Counted from the first letter of the stretch, positions 8,243 to 17,976 are shown. The stretch is 64,000 bases of DNA from CBDBBY01 sp965205055 (GCA_965205055.1 OZ242030.1:1488001-1552000); one strand, 5' to 3'. Made by a program: numbers and translations. Notes: a model not told the origin generated them from the sequence alone.

Positions 8243-8677
8243 GGCGCCTCCCTTCTCGCCTGCGCGAATTCGTCCCACACGCACACTTACGGTGAATCAC
8301 GACAAACTGATACGTCAACATCCAGCTTTCCGTAAATTGTCCTTCCTTGCAAACATCGCCACGTATCCTGAACTTGTCTTTTTTTTGTCGAGATTGGATA
8401 CGGCCGCGAATGCATCCACTGATTGCCCGGAACACTTCTTTACTGCCGAACTCCCGCGCGGTAGAGCGTGTCCGGCTTAGGTTGACGCTTACTCGGCGTT
8501 TGCGAGGCAGTTGCATAAACATGCTACTGTTTCAACTTGATACGGACGTGCTCTAGCGGCGCAGTATTGTCGTAGCGCCATTGCCTGATCGCTTGGCTGC
8601 GTCCTCTCAAACGAATCACATTGGAATTTCTGAACTTAAGCGATACTCGGAATTCATGCGATGCGAGAACTCGGCAT
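8243..8677. other. Intergenic region between divergent hsdM and PcfJ-like gene
   Basis: About 430 bases without a convincing gene. It must carry the hsdM promoter (minus strand) and the promoter of the PcfJ-like gene (plus strand). A minus-strand TTGACG box lies near 8312-8317. I see no repeats or RNA genes. Confidence 0.4.
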
Positions 8678-10966
8678 ATGCTCTGGAATGCCCGGCCCGT
8701 GCAGCCCAGAGACTTGGTCCGGCCGGGGTCTGAGACTCAACAGGCAGGCAATTGCCAGATGCGACAGGCAGTCTCACACTCCAATGATCGAATCATCGCG
8801 CGTTTCTGGATGGAAAAAGGCGACGGAAACCCGTCATGCCGAACGGATTCGGTCATGCTGGCATTCGACCCGAAACAGGCCGAAATTGAGGCGATCACCA
8901 ATGTCGATACCGGCCTTCTAGTCCTTCAGCCCCAACGCGCTCGCGTAACCTTGAGCGAGCGGTTGCGAAACAGCCTGCTCGGAGACGAATTGGCGTCTGA
9001 TCTTGACCTTGTGGCTCAGGCTTTGGCTCTGGCCGTTCTAGCGAGTTCGACATCGCTCGAACTGCGCATTTGCAATTTGCAAGAAAGCAAAGCGCGCGAA
9101 CCTGACGTCGGCATGGATGCTTTTCAAGCGCTTCTGTCCGCAACCGGGAACGTGGCCAATGAAAGTGAACTGCCGTCGCAGAATGATCGGAAAGAGTTCA
9201 TTGAGGTTCCGGAGCGCATTGCGGCTGTCGGAATTGAGTCGGGACTGTTCCGGGCCAACGACGACTTCTTGTGCCTTGAGGACGCCGTGGAAGTATCGTT
9301 CGCATCTTCGGTCTCCGCTCTTGATGCCGCGCAATCCATGGAACGGGACAAGGTCGAATTCGACATCGACCTTCCGGAGGGCTTCCGCGCCTTTGACCTA
9401 CAATGCGCGGCGAAAGCCTTGCAGGCCGTGAGGAACCCATCGGCGTCATCGGCATGCTATTTCGGGAACCGGTCGCACCCCGCCCATGAAGTCAGAATGC
9501 AGGCCGCCGAAACTTACCCGCTGCTCGCCGAGCAGTTCGCCATGATATCCGAATATTCCGAAGCGATCGACAACAAGCGAAGGCTGAGTTCCGTCATCTG
9601 CGAAAACGCCAATCTGCAGCCCGGCCAATTGAAGCGGATCGCGAAAATCACGACTCCTTTGCCCAGCGGCAGAATTTTCGAACCATGGACGCCGGTCAGA
9701 GGCGCGGATTTGGTCGGCGCGAACAGGGCAAGACGGCATTCGATCAGCGGGGAGCTCGACCTCCACAGGTTTCTGGACATCGTGCGCGAGATGGATTCCG
9801 GATGGATTCCGGACGACGAGGCGGCGTGGCGGCGATTCCTCGATATCGTGTCCGGTTGCGCGCTGCCGATCAACAATTTGTATCGGACGCCGTTTCCTCA
9901 ATTGCTCGGCAGCGCCAGAGGCAATTGGGAGAGGTTTCACGCCAGTTTGGCCAAATCGGCCAATATTGCCGCGACCGAGTTCGACAGGAGCAGATTGGGA
10001 CTGACGACTGTCGATGCGTTCGACATGATCGACGATTTCAGCCGAACAGTCGTTCTGCCGCAGATTCTGACCATCATATCCGAAGCGGGCGAAGCCTTGC
10101 CGCATCCGACGTCTTCGGACCTGTCGGACGCTTCGGACGTATCCTACAGGCTCATCGTCGGAAACTCGGAAAACTTGGTCGGCGCGCTCTATGAAACGGC
10201 GCGGAAATGGATGAGCCGAATTCCGAGCTTGATCGAAATTGACGCCCGGCACAGAACTGTAGAATCCCCGGACGCGCGCGACAGCGACGAGGCTTGGCCT
10301 CGTTTGGTGACCGAAGACTTCACGACCGAAAACGGAGCGGTCGTCCGGAACCTCGCAAGCAAGTCCGAGCTTCGAACGGAATCATCCCGGCTGTCCCACT
10401 GCGTCGGTCGCTTGTATGTTCGGAGTTGCCTCGCGGGCGAGTCCCACATCTTTTCGATTCAGACCGTCGACGGAACCAAGAGCTATTCGACCTTTGAAGT
10501 TTCTCCGCCGGTCTCGGGCGCCGAAAGCGTCGCCAGAGGCCAAGTCTCGATCACCCAGCACAAGGGGCACCGAAACAGGCCTCCGCCCCAGATTGCGCTG
10601 GACGCATTGGACGAGTGGCTGTCGGCCGTCCGGAACAGGCGGCTTGAGTTGAACTTGGACAAAACAATCGCTTGGCGGGACCGAATGCGCCGACGCAGCG
10701 ATCAAGCGCCGGGCTCGGACGCCCGCGGCGGGCAGCTCAATCAGCGGCGATGGGAAGGCATTCTTGATTTCGGGTTTTCAAATGAGGAGCTGCGTTCAGC
10801 TACCTGGGAAGAATGGACGGAAAGAATACTCGGCCGGAAGCGAATCAAAGGAAGCCTTTCGGATGCCGTCCTGTCGAACGCGGAGGCAAGAAACCTGATC
10901 CGCCGCTTGAGTCCGGTCGCGGCCGGACGCATTCACAAAGCTTCCGACAAGGCAAGTTCAAACTGA
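8678..10966 (+). CDS. PcfJ-like domain protein of unknown function
   Basis: About 762 residues. Most of it is unrecognised, but near residues 560-640 it has the PcfJ-like signature: LSHCVGRLY, then GESHIFSIQTVDG, STFEV, and VSITQHKGHRNRPPP. PcfJ-like proteins occur on conjugative plasmids, phages and genomic islands; their function is not known. The Cys-His pair in SHCVG and the basic/polar loop are the conserved core. No membrane segment or signal peptide is seen, so it is probably cytoplasmic. The start is uncertain: ATGs at 8678 and 8759 are both possible (the latter with AGGCAGG upstream), and a TTG at 8621 is in frame. It lies alone, divergent from the methyltransferase operon, in an accessory block. 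Confidence 0.6.
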   Translation: MLWNARPVQPRDLVRPGSETQQAGNCQMRQAVSHSNDRIIARFWMEKGDGNPSCRTDSVMLAFDPKQAEIEAITNVDTGLLVLQPQRARVTLSERLRNSLLGDELASDLDLVAQALALAVLASSTSLELRICNLQESKAREPDVGMDAFQALLSATGNVANESELPSQNDRKEFIEVPERIAAVGIESGLFRANDDFLCLEDAVEVSFASSVSALDAAQSMERDKVEFDIDLPEGFRAFDLQCAAKALQAVRNPSASSACYFGNRSHPAHEVRMQAAETYPLLAEQFAMISEYSEAIDNKRRLSSVICENANLQPGQLKRIAKITTPLPSGRIFEPWTPVRGADLVGANRARRHSISGELDLHRFLDIVREMDSGWIPDDEAAWRRFLDIVSGCALPINNLYRTPFPQLLGSARGNWERFHASLAKSANIAATEFDRSRLGLTTVDAFDMIDDFSRTVVLPQILTIISEAGEALPHPTSSDLSDASDVSYRLIVGNSENLVGALYETARKWMSRIPSLIEIDARHRTVESPDARDSDEAWPRLVTEDFTTENGAVVRNLASKSELRTESSRLSHCVGRLYVRSCLAGESHIFSIQTVDGTKSYSTFEVSPPVSGAESVARGQVSITQHKGHRNRPPPQIALDALDEWLSAVRNRRLELNLDKTIAWRDRMRRRSDQAPGSDARGGQLNQRRWEGILDFGFSNEELRSATWEEWTERILGRKRIKGSLSDAVLSNAEARNLIRRLSPVAAGRIHKASDKASSN

Positions 10967-11369
10967 TTTGGTCGGCGCGACAGCGCCCTCCGACTGAGTC
11001 GGTTCATGCCGACAGGAGCACTCTGCGCGCCTTGCATCCTTCTTTTGCGCGCGTGAAAAAGAAGTCGGCGATTTGAAATCCATGCATTTGCAAGCCCGGT
11101 TTCCGGCAGCTCCCCCGAATATCGCGGGCATGATGCAATATTGGCACCTTTCCCAAATCTGCCGAGTCCATTGTTGTCAAAAGATCCATGTCAACATTCT
11201 GTTAATTCAACGTTTCTTTATCAGGCGGAGAACCCCGCGGAATTTTCCGGCAATCTCCGGCTTTTGAATTCGCTATTGAACAATTCGGAGGCTTCAGCCA
11301 ACGCGTCGGCAAGTTTGGAAGTCAGTCTTTTGGACTCCGTACCAATTCATCCTGAAGGATTCCCATATC
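10967..11369. other. Intergenic region upstream of the autotransporter
   Basis: About 400 bases with no convincing gene. It probably holds the autotransporter promoter and a leader; GAAGGA at 11354-11359 may be its ribosome site. No repeat or RNA gene was recognised. Confidence 0.4.
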
Positions 11370-14258
11370 ATGTTCAATCGGTTCGGGGCCGGTCCGGCTC
11401 CGATGCGCGCGCGCGCTCTATTCACCGCTGCAGTTGCCTGGCTTCCGTTCTTCGCAACCGCGACAATACCCGATCAATCCGCTGCTCAGTCCGCGCCCAC
11501 CTGCACCGGTTCGACATTGGAGGTCCAAGCTTCCGGAAACCCACATGGGTCAGGAATTTCATGTGAAAACGTCGAAGACTTTTCGATCAATCTCGAGAGC
11601 GGCGCAAGAATTGAGACCGGAACCGAGACAGGAATTCACCTTACCGGAACGGGCAGCCTGAGCATCCGCTCGTCCGATCCTGGCAAGACAGCCGTAACGA
11701 CAAGCGGAGACAGCGACAACGGCATACTCGTCACCATGCCTTTCAACCCCCTCCCCGACCCCGGATCGGTCGCGATAACAGTCGGCGATGTGCGAACGAC
11801 CGGCGAAGGGGCGAGCGCAATTTCAGCCAGCCGGATCACCGGGGCCGTTTCGATCACCGCGACGGGAACAATCCACACTTCCGGGGATCTTTCCGACGGC
11901 ATATACGTCGTGATGCCGTTCAACCCCGCGCCCGGGTCGGTCACGATATCCGCTCCCGACGTGCGGACGACCGGCGAACGCGCGAACGGGATTTTGGTCA
12001 CTCAAATCAGGGGCGACGCATCGATCACCTCGACAGGAACCATCAGGGTTTCAGGACCCGGATCCGAAGGCGTCTACATAGACAACGTCTGGAACCAGAA
12101 CGGCAACTCTAGGACCCGCATCCGAGTTCACGACGTCATTTCAACTTCGGATGCCGGGGATCTCGATCTGGCGGCCATCAACGCTCTTGTCGCGGGAGGC
12201 CTGAGCATCGCATCCACCGGAAGGATATCGACGACTACAGATTACGGCTTCGGAATCCGCGCCTACAGGTATCAAACGAATGACAGGTCCGTCGGACCCG
12301 TGGAGATCAATGTAAACGATCTGACGACGACCGGAACAGAAGCGCACGGAATAGTTTCTTCCGTTTTCCAAAGCGACAACGCAGACATTCGAATCCACGT
12401 CAACGGAGACCTGTCCACGAAAGGATGGGGCTCGCACGGCGTCGCGGTCTCCGGCGACAAGGCGGATGTGCTGGTCAACATCGGAGCCGGCGGCTCGATC
12501 ACCGTGCGGGAACCCACCGCGGCTCTCCCGCAAGAGTTCACATCGATTCCCGCGACGCATGCGGTTTACATCAAAGCGGACGGAACAACCCAGATCCATA
12601 GGTCCTTGATCGTGAATCGCGGCACTTTCGTGGGCAGCACTTATATCGAAGGCTGCCGATCCTCCGAATTCCGAAACCACGGACTCATAACGCCTGTAGG
12701 GGTTATTGAAATCGTCAAGGAGGATCCTTGCCTGACAACGGAAGACGAGGAGACGACGCCGAGGGCATCCTACGGCATCTTCAAGAACTACGGCAAAGTG
12801 TCGCCCGGCGGATCGGGAACGATCGGCGAGGCCGATTTCATATCCGATTTCAGGCAATTCGCGGGAGGCAGGCTGCAAATCGAAGTCGATACTGAAAGCA
12901 ACGAGGCTGATGTCGTCCAAGTAAGCGGAGACGCCAATCTGCGCGGTTCAGTCGTGACGAATTTCAACGCCATTCCCTTCGCCGTAAGCGACGACCCGCT
13001 GCGAGCGACGTTTTTCCGGTCCGGCGGAACGATTACGAACGGCCTCAGCACCGGCCTCATGGACTCGATTCTCGTGGACTACGGATTGGCTCATGAGCGC
13101 AACGAGAGCGGCACTGAACAAACTCTTGCGCTTACGGCGGACCTCGACCTGACGCCTGACATTCTGAATCCCAATCAGACGAACGTTCTTGGCGCGATCG
13201 CGGCGGGACGCAGATATAGCTTGGATCTGCGCTCGGCTTTCGTGGAGTATCTCCGCGAGCAGGATGGAGAGGCGCTGAAAGAGTCGCTTGATCAATTCGG
13301 CAACGAATTGCTCGGCGCCACGATCCAGATGAATCTTGTCGATTCCTTCAATGCGGTCGCACCCGGCATCGGTTGCAATAAAGCCGCGGTTGAAAAAGAC
13401 CCGGAATCCGCAGTCGGCAAATTGTCGGTTTGCGGATGGCTGTCTCCTCGGAGGTCGAATCTTGTTTCTCCGGGCACGCATTTGCAGTTGGCCTCTACGA
13501 AGCATTCCGAGGGAACGGCGGCAGGCGTGCAACTCGGCTGGAGCCGGTTCCCGCTTGCTTTCAATTTCGTTTCGCAAAACTCAAAATCCTCGATCAGCTT
13601 GGGAAAATTCGGGCGCGCGGACAGCGCAGTCGACCGCACCGCCGCAGGCCTGACGTTCAAGGCGGGAAACCTCGACGCGTCGTACTTCGCGACCAAGGGT
13701 TCGGGCGATCACGGCCTCTCCAGACAGCTGCCCGAACAAGCAGGCGACTACACTTCGGCCGAGGGATCATTCAAATCGAGAGAGTCCGGTTCGCACAGTT
13801 CGGTTTCGTACGGAATCGCTTTGGGAACCTGGCGCATCACTCCCGCGCTCAGATCCGGGAAAACACGTCTCGGAACCATTGAGTACTCCGAGCGCGGCGC
13901 GGGGGATTTCTCTTTGAGCGCCGCGACTGCCGGGTTGCATTCGAAATACTCCGGAAGATCGCTCGAGGTCGCCAAGGAATTCCGCTTCAGCAACGGAGCG
14001 ACGCTTACGCCGCGCGTCGGGATGTCGAAAACGAAATTTACCGGTTTGGACATCGAAACCAACTCGGAATTCGGCGGCGGGATATCTTCGTTCAAAACGA
14101 CTCGAACGATGCCGGCTTTATCTTCCGGCTACGAATTCGGGGCGGATTTCAGTTCGGGATCGGGAAACTTCAACGTCGGGATCGGAATGAGCCGACATAA
14201 AGCGTCCGGCGGGCATTCGCGCGAATCCGGATATCTGAAGGTCGGCTATCGATTCTGA
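11370..14258 (+). CDS. Autotransporter (type V secretion) with repeat-rich passenger domain
   Basis: 962 residues. An N-terminal signal segment (ALFTAAVAWLPFFATA) is followed by a passenger, roughly residues 45-600, built of repeating beta-helix-like units such as SITATGTIHTSGDLSDGIYV and SITSTGTIRVSGPGSEGVYI. The last 270 or so residues look like a 12-strand outer-membrane barrel, with alternating aromatic strands, ending in GYLKVGYRF; a C-terminal phenylalanine is the BAM recognition signal. Such proteins thread their passenger through their own barrel to the cell surface, where they serve in adhesion or aggregation. No protease or esterase motif was spotted in the passenger. It stands alone and plausibly depends on BamD encoded at 33 kb. 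Confidence 0.85.
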   Translation: MFNRFGAGPAPMRARALFTAAVAWLPFFATATIPDQSAAQSAPTCTGSTLEVQASGNPHGSGISCENVEDFSINLESGARIETGTETGIHLTGTGSLSIRSSDPGKTAVTTSGDSDNGILVTMPFNPLPDPGSVAITVGDVRTTGEGASAISASRITGAVSITATGTIHTSGDLSDGIYVVMPFNPAPGSVTISAPDVRTTGERANGILVTQIRGDASITSTGTIRVSGPGSEGVYIDNVWNQNGNSRTRIRVHDVISTSDAGDLDLAAINALVAGGLSIASTGRISTTTDYGFGIRAYRYQTNDRSVGPVEINVNDLTTTGTEAHGIVSSVFQSDNADIRIHVNGDLSTKGWGSHGVAVSGDKADVLVNIGAGGSITVREPTAALPQEFTSIPATHAVYIKADGTTQIHRSLIVNRGTFVGSTYIEGCRSSEFRNHGLITPVGVIEIVKEDPCLTTEDEETTPRASYGIFKNYGKVSPGGSGTIGEADFISDFRQFAGGRLQIEVDTESNEADVVQVSGDANLRGSVVTNFNAIPFAVSDDPLRATFFRSGGTITNGLSTGLMDSILVDYGLAHERNESGTEQTLALTADLDLTPDILNPNQTNVLGAIAAGRRYSLDLRSAFVEYLREQDGEALKESLDQFGNELLGATIQMNLVDSFNAVAPGIGCNKAAVEKDPESAVGKLSVCGWLSPRRSNLVSPGTHLQLASTKHSEGTAAGVQLGWSRFPLAFNFVSQNSKSSISLGKFGRADSAVDRTAAGLTFKAGNLDASYFATKGSGDHGLSRQLPEQAGDYTSAEGSFKSRESGSHSSVSYGIALGTWRITPALRSGKTRLGTIEYSERGAGDFSLSAATAGLHSKYSGRSLEVAKEFRFSNGATLTPRVGMSKTKFTGLDIETNSEFGGGISSFKTTRTMPALSSGYEFGADFSSGSGNFNVGIGMSRHKASGGHSRESGYLKVGYRF

Positions 14259-14349
14259 GCGAATCTACGTTCGCAGCGCTTGGCGGGAACAAGGCGTCTG
14301 ACGGTAATCGCGAACAGTTTTCCTTGCTTCGGCCGCGATGGACGGGGAC

Positions 14350-15156
14350 CTATGAAGCGTCCACTGAGCCTTCTGAATGCTTGCGAGCGCGCCATTCGGT
14401 CAGGGCCTCGCCGAATGCTTTGAACAACGCTCTCGAAACGGAATTTTCCGCAGCTTTGTATTCGGGGTGCCATTGGACGGCGAACGCGAATCCGGTCGCT
14501 CCGTCTATGCGGATGGCTTCGGGAGTCCCGTCTTCGGCGAAGCCCTCTATCCGAACTCTCGGCCCGGCGGCCTTGATTCCCTGCCCGTGCAGCGAATTCA
14601 CCGTGACGACCTCATCGCCGAAAACGTCGACAAAGATGCTCCCGGGCTCGAACGAAACCTTGTGCCTGAGCGCGAACTTCTCTTCGATGGTTCCGTCAGG
14701 AGGCATCCGGTGATTCATTCGGCCGGGCAGTTCGCGAATTTCAGGATGAAGCGTCCCGCCGAATGCGACATTGAATTCCTGGAATCCCCGACAAATGCCG
14801 AGCACCGGCTGTCCCCGCTCCACGCAAGCCCGAATCAGCGGGAGAGCCGTCCTGTCCCGGCCCCGGTCGAATGTTCCATGAGCCTCGGTCGGAACTTCGC
14901 CGTATTCTTCCGGATGAACATTGGGACGACCGCCCGTGAGCAGAATGCCGTCGCAAATTCCGAGAATCTCATCCACGGGACAGTGCTCCGGTTTTCCGGG
15001 AAAGATCACCGGCACCGCGCCCGCGACATCCGCTATGGCGTCGGTGTTCATGGTTCCCGACGCATGAACCGGGTATTGCCCGTCAACAAGAAACGAGTTT
15101 CCGACTATGCCAACTACTGGACGCGGCACTTTCCTACCCCGTTTGCCACTCGACAA
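14350..15156 (-). CDS. Class I glutamine amidotransferase-like hydrolase (peptidase C26, PuuD-like)
   Basis: 268 residues covering one class I amidotransferase domain. The nucleophile is the cysteine of LGICRGFQEFNVAFGGTL, and the His-Glu pair lies in VQWHPEY near residue 230; ILLTGGRPNVHP is the typical oxyanion-side loop. The family includes gamma-glutamyl-GABA hydrolase (PuuD) of putrescine breakdown and other gamma-glutamyl hydrolases; without puu neighbours the exact substrate is open. No signal peptide, so it is cytoplasmic. It is convergent with the autotransporter gene, 91 bases apart. Confidence 0.8.
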   Translation of the reverse strand: MSSGKRGRKVPRPVVGIVGNSFLVDGQYPVHASGTMNTDAIADVAGAVPVIFPGKPEHCPVDEILGICDGILLTGGRPNVHPEEYGEVPTEAHGTFDRGRDRTALPLIRACVERGQPVLGICRGFQEFNVAFGGTLHPEIRELPGRMNHRMPPDGTIEEKFALRHKVSFEPGSIFVDVFGDEVVTVNSLHGQGIKAAGPRVRIEGFAEDGTPEAIRIDGATGFAFAVQWHPEYKAAENSVSRALFKAFGEALTEWRARKHSEGSVDAS

Positions 15157-15211
15157 TCAGCAGCCTGTTAATTCATTGCGGATCGACTTTGAAGTGTCTT
15201 TGTTCTGTGGA

Positions 15212-15816
15212 GTGCGTTTCACGATTCTTGGTCAGGCGACAATCGCAGTCCTCGAAACGCGGAACCCAAGCGGATGCGCGAAAGCGCGGAACCCACTCAA
15301 CCGAAAGCAAGAGGGGCGCACAAGCCCGCCGCAAGTTTCGTGCCCAATCAGAACGGCCAGCGAATCAAAGCACTCAAAACAAGAACGGCAGTGACCCACA
15401 TGCCGATCTGCCATCGCGAATTGTCCTTGTCACGCTTCGCCATGTCGACATCGCGCTGCGCCTCTCGCCTTGCGGCTTCGGCGTCGCGCTCTGCGGCTTC
15501 GGCGTCGCGCTTCGCGGCTTCGGCGTCGCGCTTCGCTGCATCGGCGTCGCGCTGCGCATCGCGCTTCGCCATATCGGCTCGCAGCCTGTCCAAGGCGCTT
15601 TCGTACTTCGCCTGATGCGTGCTCATGCGCTCTTCCTGTTTCGCCATCCGCTCGGAATATTCCAACAGTGTCCGGTCGGTCATCGCTCGCATCCCATCAC
15701 AAAAGTTCTCGTCGGCATTGCGCGGGCGGCGGTTCATGCCGAACAGCCATGCGGTGCGAATGGCCCAAGTCAGGTTCGGATCACTCTATTTCCGTTCGTG
15801 TCCCCTGTCTAACCAC
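15212..15816. repeat. Long dispersed repeat, family A, copy 1 (gene-bearing)
   Basis: This segment is repeated in inverted orientation at about 26785-27376. Similarity begins at GTGCGTTTCACGATTCTTGG (15212) and runs through the small coiled-coil gene to about 15816, ending in CCTGTCTAACC. Identity is high in the gene and in the flank on each side, so whole elements were copied, not just the gene. Copy 2 has a ~30-base insertion in the 3' flank and two heptad codon blocks fewer in the gene. The outer end abuts a family B repeat. Confidence 0.75.
15348..15737 (-). CDS. Small coiled-coil, tail-anchored membrane protein (repeat family A, copy 1)
   Basis: 129 residues. Residues about 20-100 form a charged coiled coil with heptads of the AKRDAEA kind repeated several times; the C-terminus is a single membrane helix (IGMWVTAVLVLSALI) and a short RWPF tail. 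That topology suggests a tail-anchored protein with a cytoplasmic rod. A second copy (115 residues) lies at 26863-27210, differing by 14 residues, two heptads, in the rod. The function is unknown. No strong ribosome site precedes the first ATG; the ATGs at codons 16 and 19 are alternatives. The opposite strand is also open through this region, but it gives a low-complexity Ala/Ser/Arg product and I take it as a shadow. Confidence 0.55.
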   Translation of the reverse strand: MNRRPRNADENFCDGMRAMTDRTLLEYSERMAKQEERMSTHQAKYESALDRLRADMAKRDAQRDADAAKRDAEAAKRDAEAAERDAEAARREAQRDVDMAKRDKDNSRWQIGMWVTAVLVLSALIRWPF

Positions 15817-15970
15817 TTTTTGGCCAGACGGCGGCGCGACAAACCCTCCAATCAAGGAATTCAGCCAACGATTGCATTTGATGCCGCATTTGAAGGCGAT
15901 CGGAGCGTTGGCCCGCTTTCGACCAGCGGCGCCCCACCCGTCTCCATCCAAAGAAAATTGGATGCACCCT
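15806..15970. repeat. MITE-like repeat, family B, copy 1
   Basis: About 165 bases sharing with copies 2 to 4 the core CCCTCCAATCAA and a right end AATTGGATGCACCC. The left end, CTAACCACTTTTTGGCC, is a loose inverted match to the right. It abuts family A copy 1 and lies just before gatB. It carries no gene. Confidence 0.5.
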
Positions 15971-16112
15971 GTTCTGCGTCCCTGCGCAAAGCCGGACATC
16001 AAGCCGGATTTGACTTGCGCCGGATAAAATTGAATATCTCGCCGATTGCGCGCGCGGGTCGAGGACAAGTGGCTTGAATAGACGCGGGCGCGGCGGATTG
16101 GGACGATCCTGC

Positions 16113-17594
16113 ATGACGAAGATTGATTACAAAGAACCCGAGCCCGCGCTTGTTCGCGGAGCATCCGGCGATTGGGAGATTATCGTCGGCCTTGAGGTCC
16201 ACGCACAAGTTGCCTCCAACGCCAAGCTTTTTTCGTCCTCTTCAACGGAATTCGGGGCCGAACCCAACAGCAACGTGGATTTCATCGACGCGGCCATGCC
16301 GGGCATGCTCCCCGTCATCAACGAATTTTGCGTCGAGCAGGCCGTCAAGACAGGCTTGGGACTCAAGGCGAAGATCAATCCTCGGTCATCCTTCGACCGG
16401 AAAAATTATTTCTATCCGGATCTGCCGCAAGGCTATCAGATTTCGCAGCTGTACCACCCAATCGTCGGCGCGGGAGAGGTCATCGTCGAAACGGATCCGG
16501 GAATCGCGCGGCGGGTGCGAATCGATCACATTCATCTGGAGCAGGATGCCGGCAAATCGCTCCACGACATGGATGCGAATCATTCCTTCGTCGATTTGAA
16601 TCGATCAGGCGTCGCCCTGATGGAGATCGTATCCTTCCCTGATCTCAGAGGCCCGAAGGAGGCCGCCGCCTACATCCTCAAGCTTCGGCAGATCATGCGT
16701 TACCTGGGAACCTGCGACGGAAACATGCAGAACGGCAATCTCCGGGCCGACGTCAACGTATCGGTGCGTCCGGCGGGCTCGGGCGAATTCGGAACGCGCT
16801 GCGAAATCAAGAACATGAACTCCACCCGATTCATCCAGCAGGCGATCGAGCACGAAGCCCGCAGGCAAGTCGGCATCATCGAAGACGGCGGAAACGTCCT
16901 GCAGGAAACGCGGCTCTACGATCCGGCGACCGGAGCGACCCGGTCCATGCGGTCGAAGGAGGAAGCGCACGACTACAGGTACTTCCCCTGCCCGGACCTG
17001 CTTCCGCTGGAGATCGAAAAGGAATGGGTCGATGAAGTCGCCTCCGGAATTCCGGAGCTTCCCGACGAGAAGAAGGCCCGATTCGTTGGAGAGTACGGCG
17101 TGACTCCCTACGATGCGGACGTGTTGGCCGCAGAAAGGGAGCATGCGGACTATTTCGAACTGGTCGCGAGGGGGCGCGACGGCAAGCTGGCCGCGAACTG
17201 GGTCATCAACGAATTGTTCGGGCGTCTCAACAAGGAAGGCGTAGAATTCGCGGAAAACCCGGTTTCCGCCGACCAGCTCGGCAAAATTCTTGACCTGCTC
17301 GCAAAGGGGGAGATTTCCGGCAAGATCGCGAAGGATCTTTTCGACGTCGTGTGGACCGAAGGCGGCGACCCGAACGAAGTTTTCGAACGATTGGGCATGC
17401 GCCAAGTCACTGATCCTGCGGTTATCGAATCTGCCGTCGACGAGGCGTTCGCCAAGAATCCTGGGCAAGTCGAAAAGGCAAGAAGCAATCCGAAAGTCGC
17501 CGGATTCTTCGTGGGACAAGTGATGAAAGCGACCAAAGGCAAGGCCAACCCGAAACTTGTGAATGACATTGTCCGCAAGAAGCTCTCCGCTTGA
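16113..17594 (+). CDS. gatB: Aspartyl/glutamyl-tRNA amidotransferase subunit B
   Basis: 493 residues, full length. The N-terminal catalytic 'cradle' is clear: IIVGLEVHAQV, then FDRKNYFYPDLPQGYQISQ, the IHLEQDAGKS segment, and NRSGVALMEIVSFPD. The C-terminal helical and YqeY-like tail ends in NPKLVNDIVRKKLSA, which contacts tRNA. GatCAB converts Glu-tRNA(Gln) and Asp-tRNA(Asn) to their amide forms. The ATG at 16113 gives the standard N-terminus; an in-frame TTG at 16074 is less likely. gatA and gatC are not beside it, so the operon is split here; the upstream side is occupied by repeats. Confidence 0.97.
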   Translation: MTKIDYKEPEPALVRGASGDWEIIVGLEVHAQVASNAKLFSSSSTEFGAEPNSNVDFIDAAMPGMLPVINEFCVEQAVKTGLGLKAKINPRSSFDRKNYFYPDLPQGYQISQLYHPIVGAGEVIVETDPGIARRVRIDHIHLEQDAGKSLHDMDANHSFVDLNRSGVALMEIVSFPDLRGPKEAAAYILKLRQIMRYLGTCDGNMQNGNLRADVNVSVRPAGSGEFGTRCEIKNMNSTRFIQQAIEHEARRQVGIIEDGGNVLQETRLYDPATGATRSMRSKEEAHDYRYFPCPDLLPLEIEKEWVDEVASGIPELPDEKKARFVGEYGVTPYDADVLAAEREHADYFELVARGRDGKLAANWVINELFGRLNKEGVEFAENPVSADQLGKILDLLAKGEISGKIAKDLFDVVWTEGGDPNEVFERLGMRQVTDPAVIESAVDEAFAKNPGQVEKARSNPKVAGFFVGQVMKATKGKANPKLVNDIVRKKLSA

Positions 17595-17715
17595 TGCATG
17601 GACGCACAGCGGCAGTCCGCGCCGATCGATGAGGATCGGCATCGCGGAACCGTCCGGACCGGCTGTTCGGATTGCGCTCCATTCGGCTGACCGCCTCAGA
17701 CGGGCGACAAGCCCG

Positions 17716-17976
17716 TCACTCGGCTGAAACTTTCAACGAAAGCGCGTGTATCTTTTCGAGCGGATCCGGCGAAAGCGCGTCATGGACGGCGCGGTGCATT
17801 TCAAGGCGGGTCATCCCGGCGAAAGAACGCGAACGGATTTCCACGTGAAAATGCGTCTCTCCGCCTTCCCGCCAGCCGCTATGGCCTTTGTGGGCATCGC
17901 TTTGGTCCTTCACTGAAAGACTGGACGGCTCGAACGCGGCGGCCAGCCGTTCTTGAATCAGGTCTGCTGTCTTCAT
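17716..17976 (-). CDS. bolA: BolA-family protein
   Basis: 86 residues with the BolA fold: LIQERLAAAFEPSSLSVKDQS, then the conserved histidine region GHSGWREGGETHFHVEI and FAGMTRLEMHRAVHDAL. BolA proteins work with monothiol glutaredoxins in iron-sulfur and redox homeostasis. The ATG at 17974-17976 has AGCAGGA upstream. In many alphaproteobacteria bolA lies next to the J-domain/cobS/cobT genes; here the same neighbours are separated by about 3 kb of repeats and an IS. A family B repeat begins only nine bases upstream of this start, so the gene's own promoter region has been replaced or covered by the element. Confidence 0.92.
   Translation of the reverse strand: MKTADLIQERLAAAFEPSSLSVKDQSDAHKGHSGWREGGETHFHVEIRSRSFAGMTRLEMHRAVHDALSPDPLEKIHALSLKVSAE

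Noticed and set aside
15470..16077. Plus-strand frames over repeat family A copy 1
   Set aside because: The matching strand is also open in copy 2, so conservation does not decide, but the product is Ala/Ser/Arg low complexity, while the other strand gives a coiled coil with a membrane helix. Kept as a shadow.
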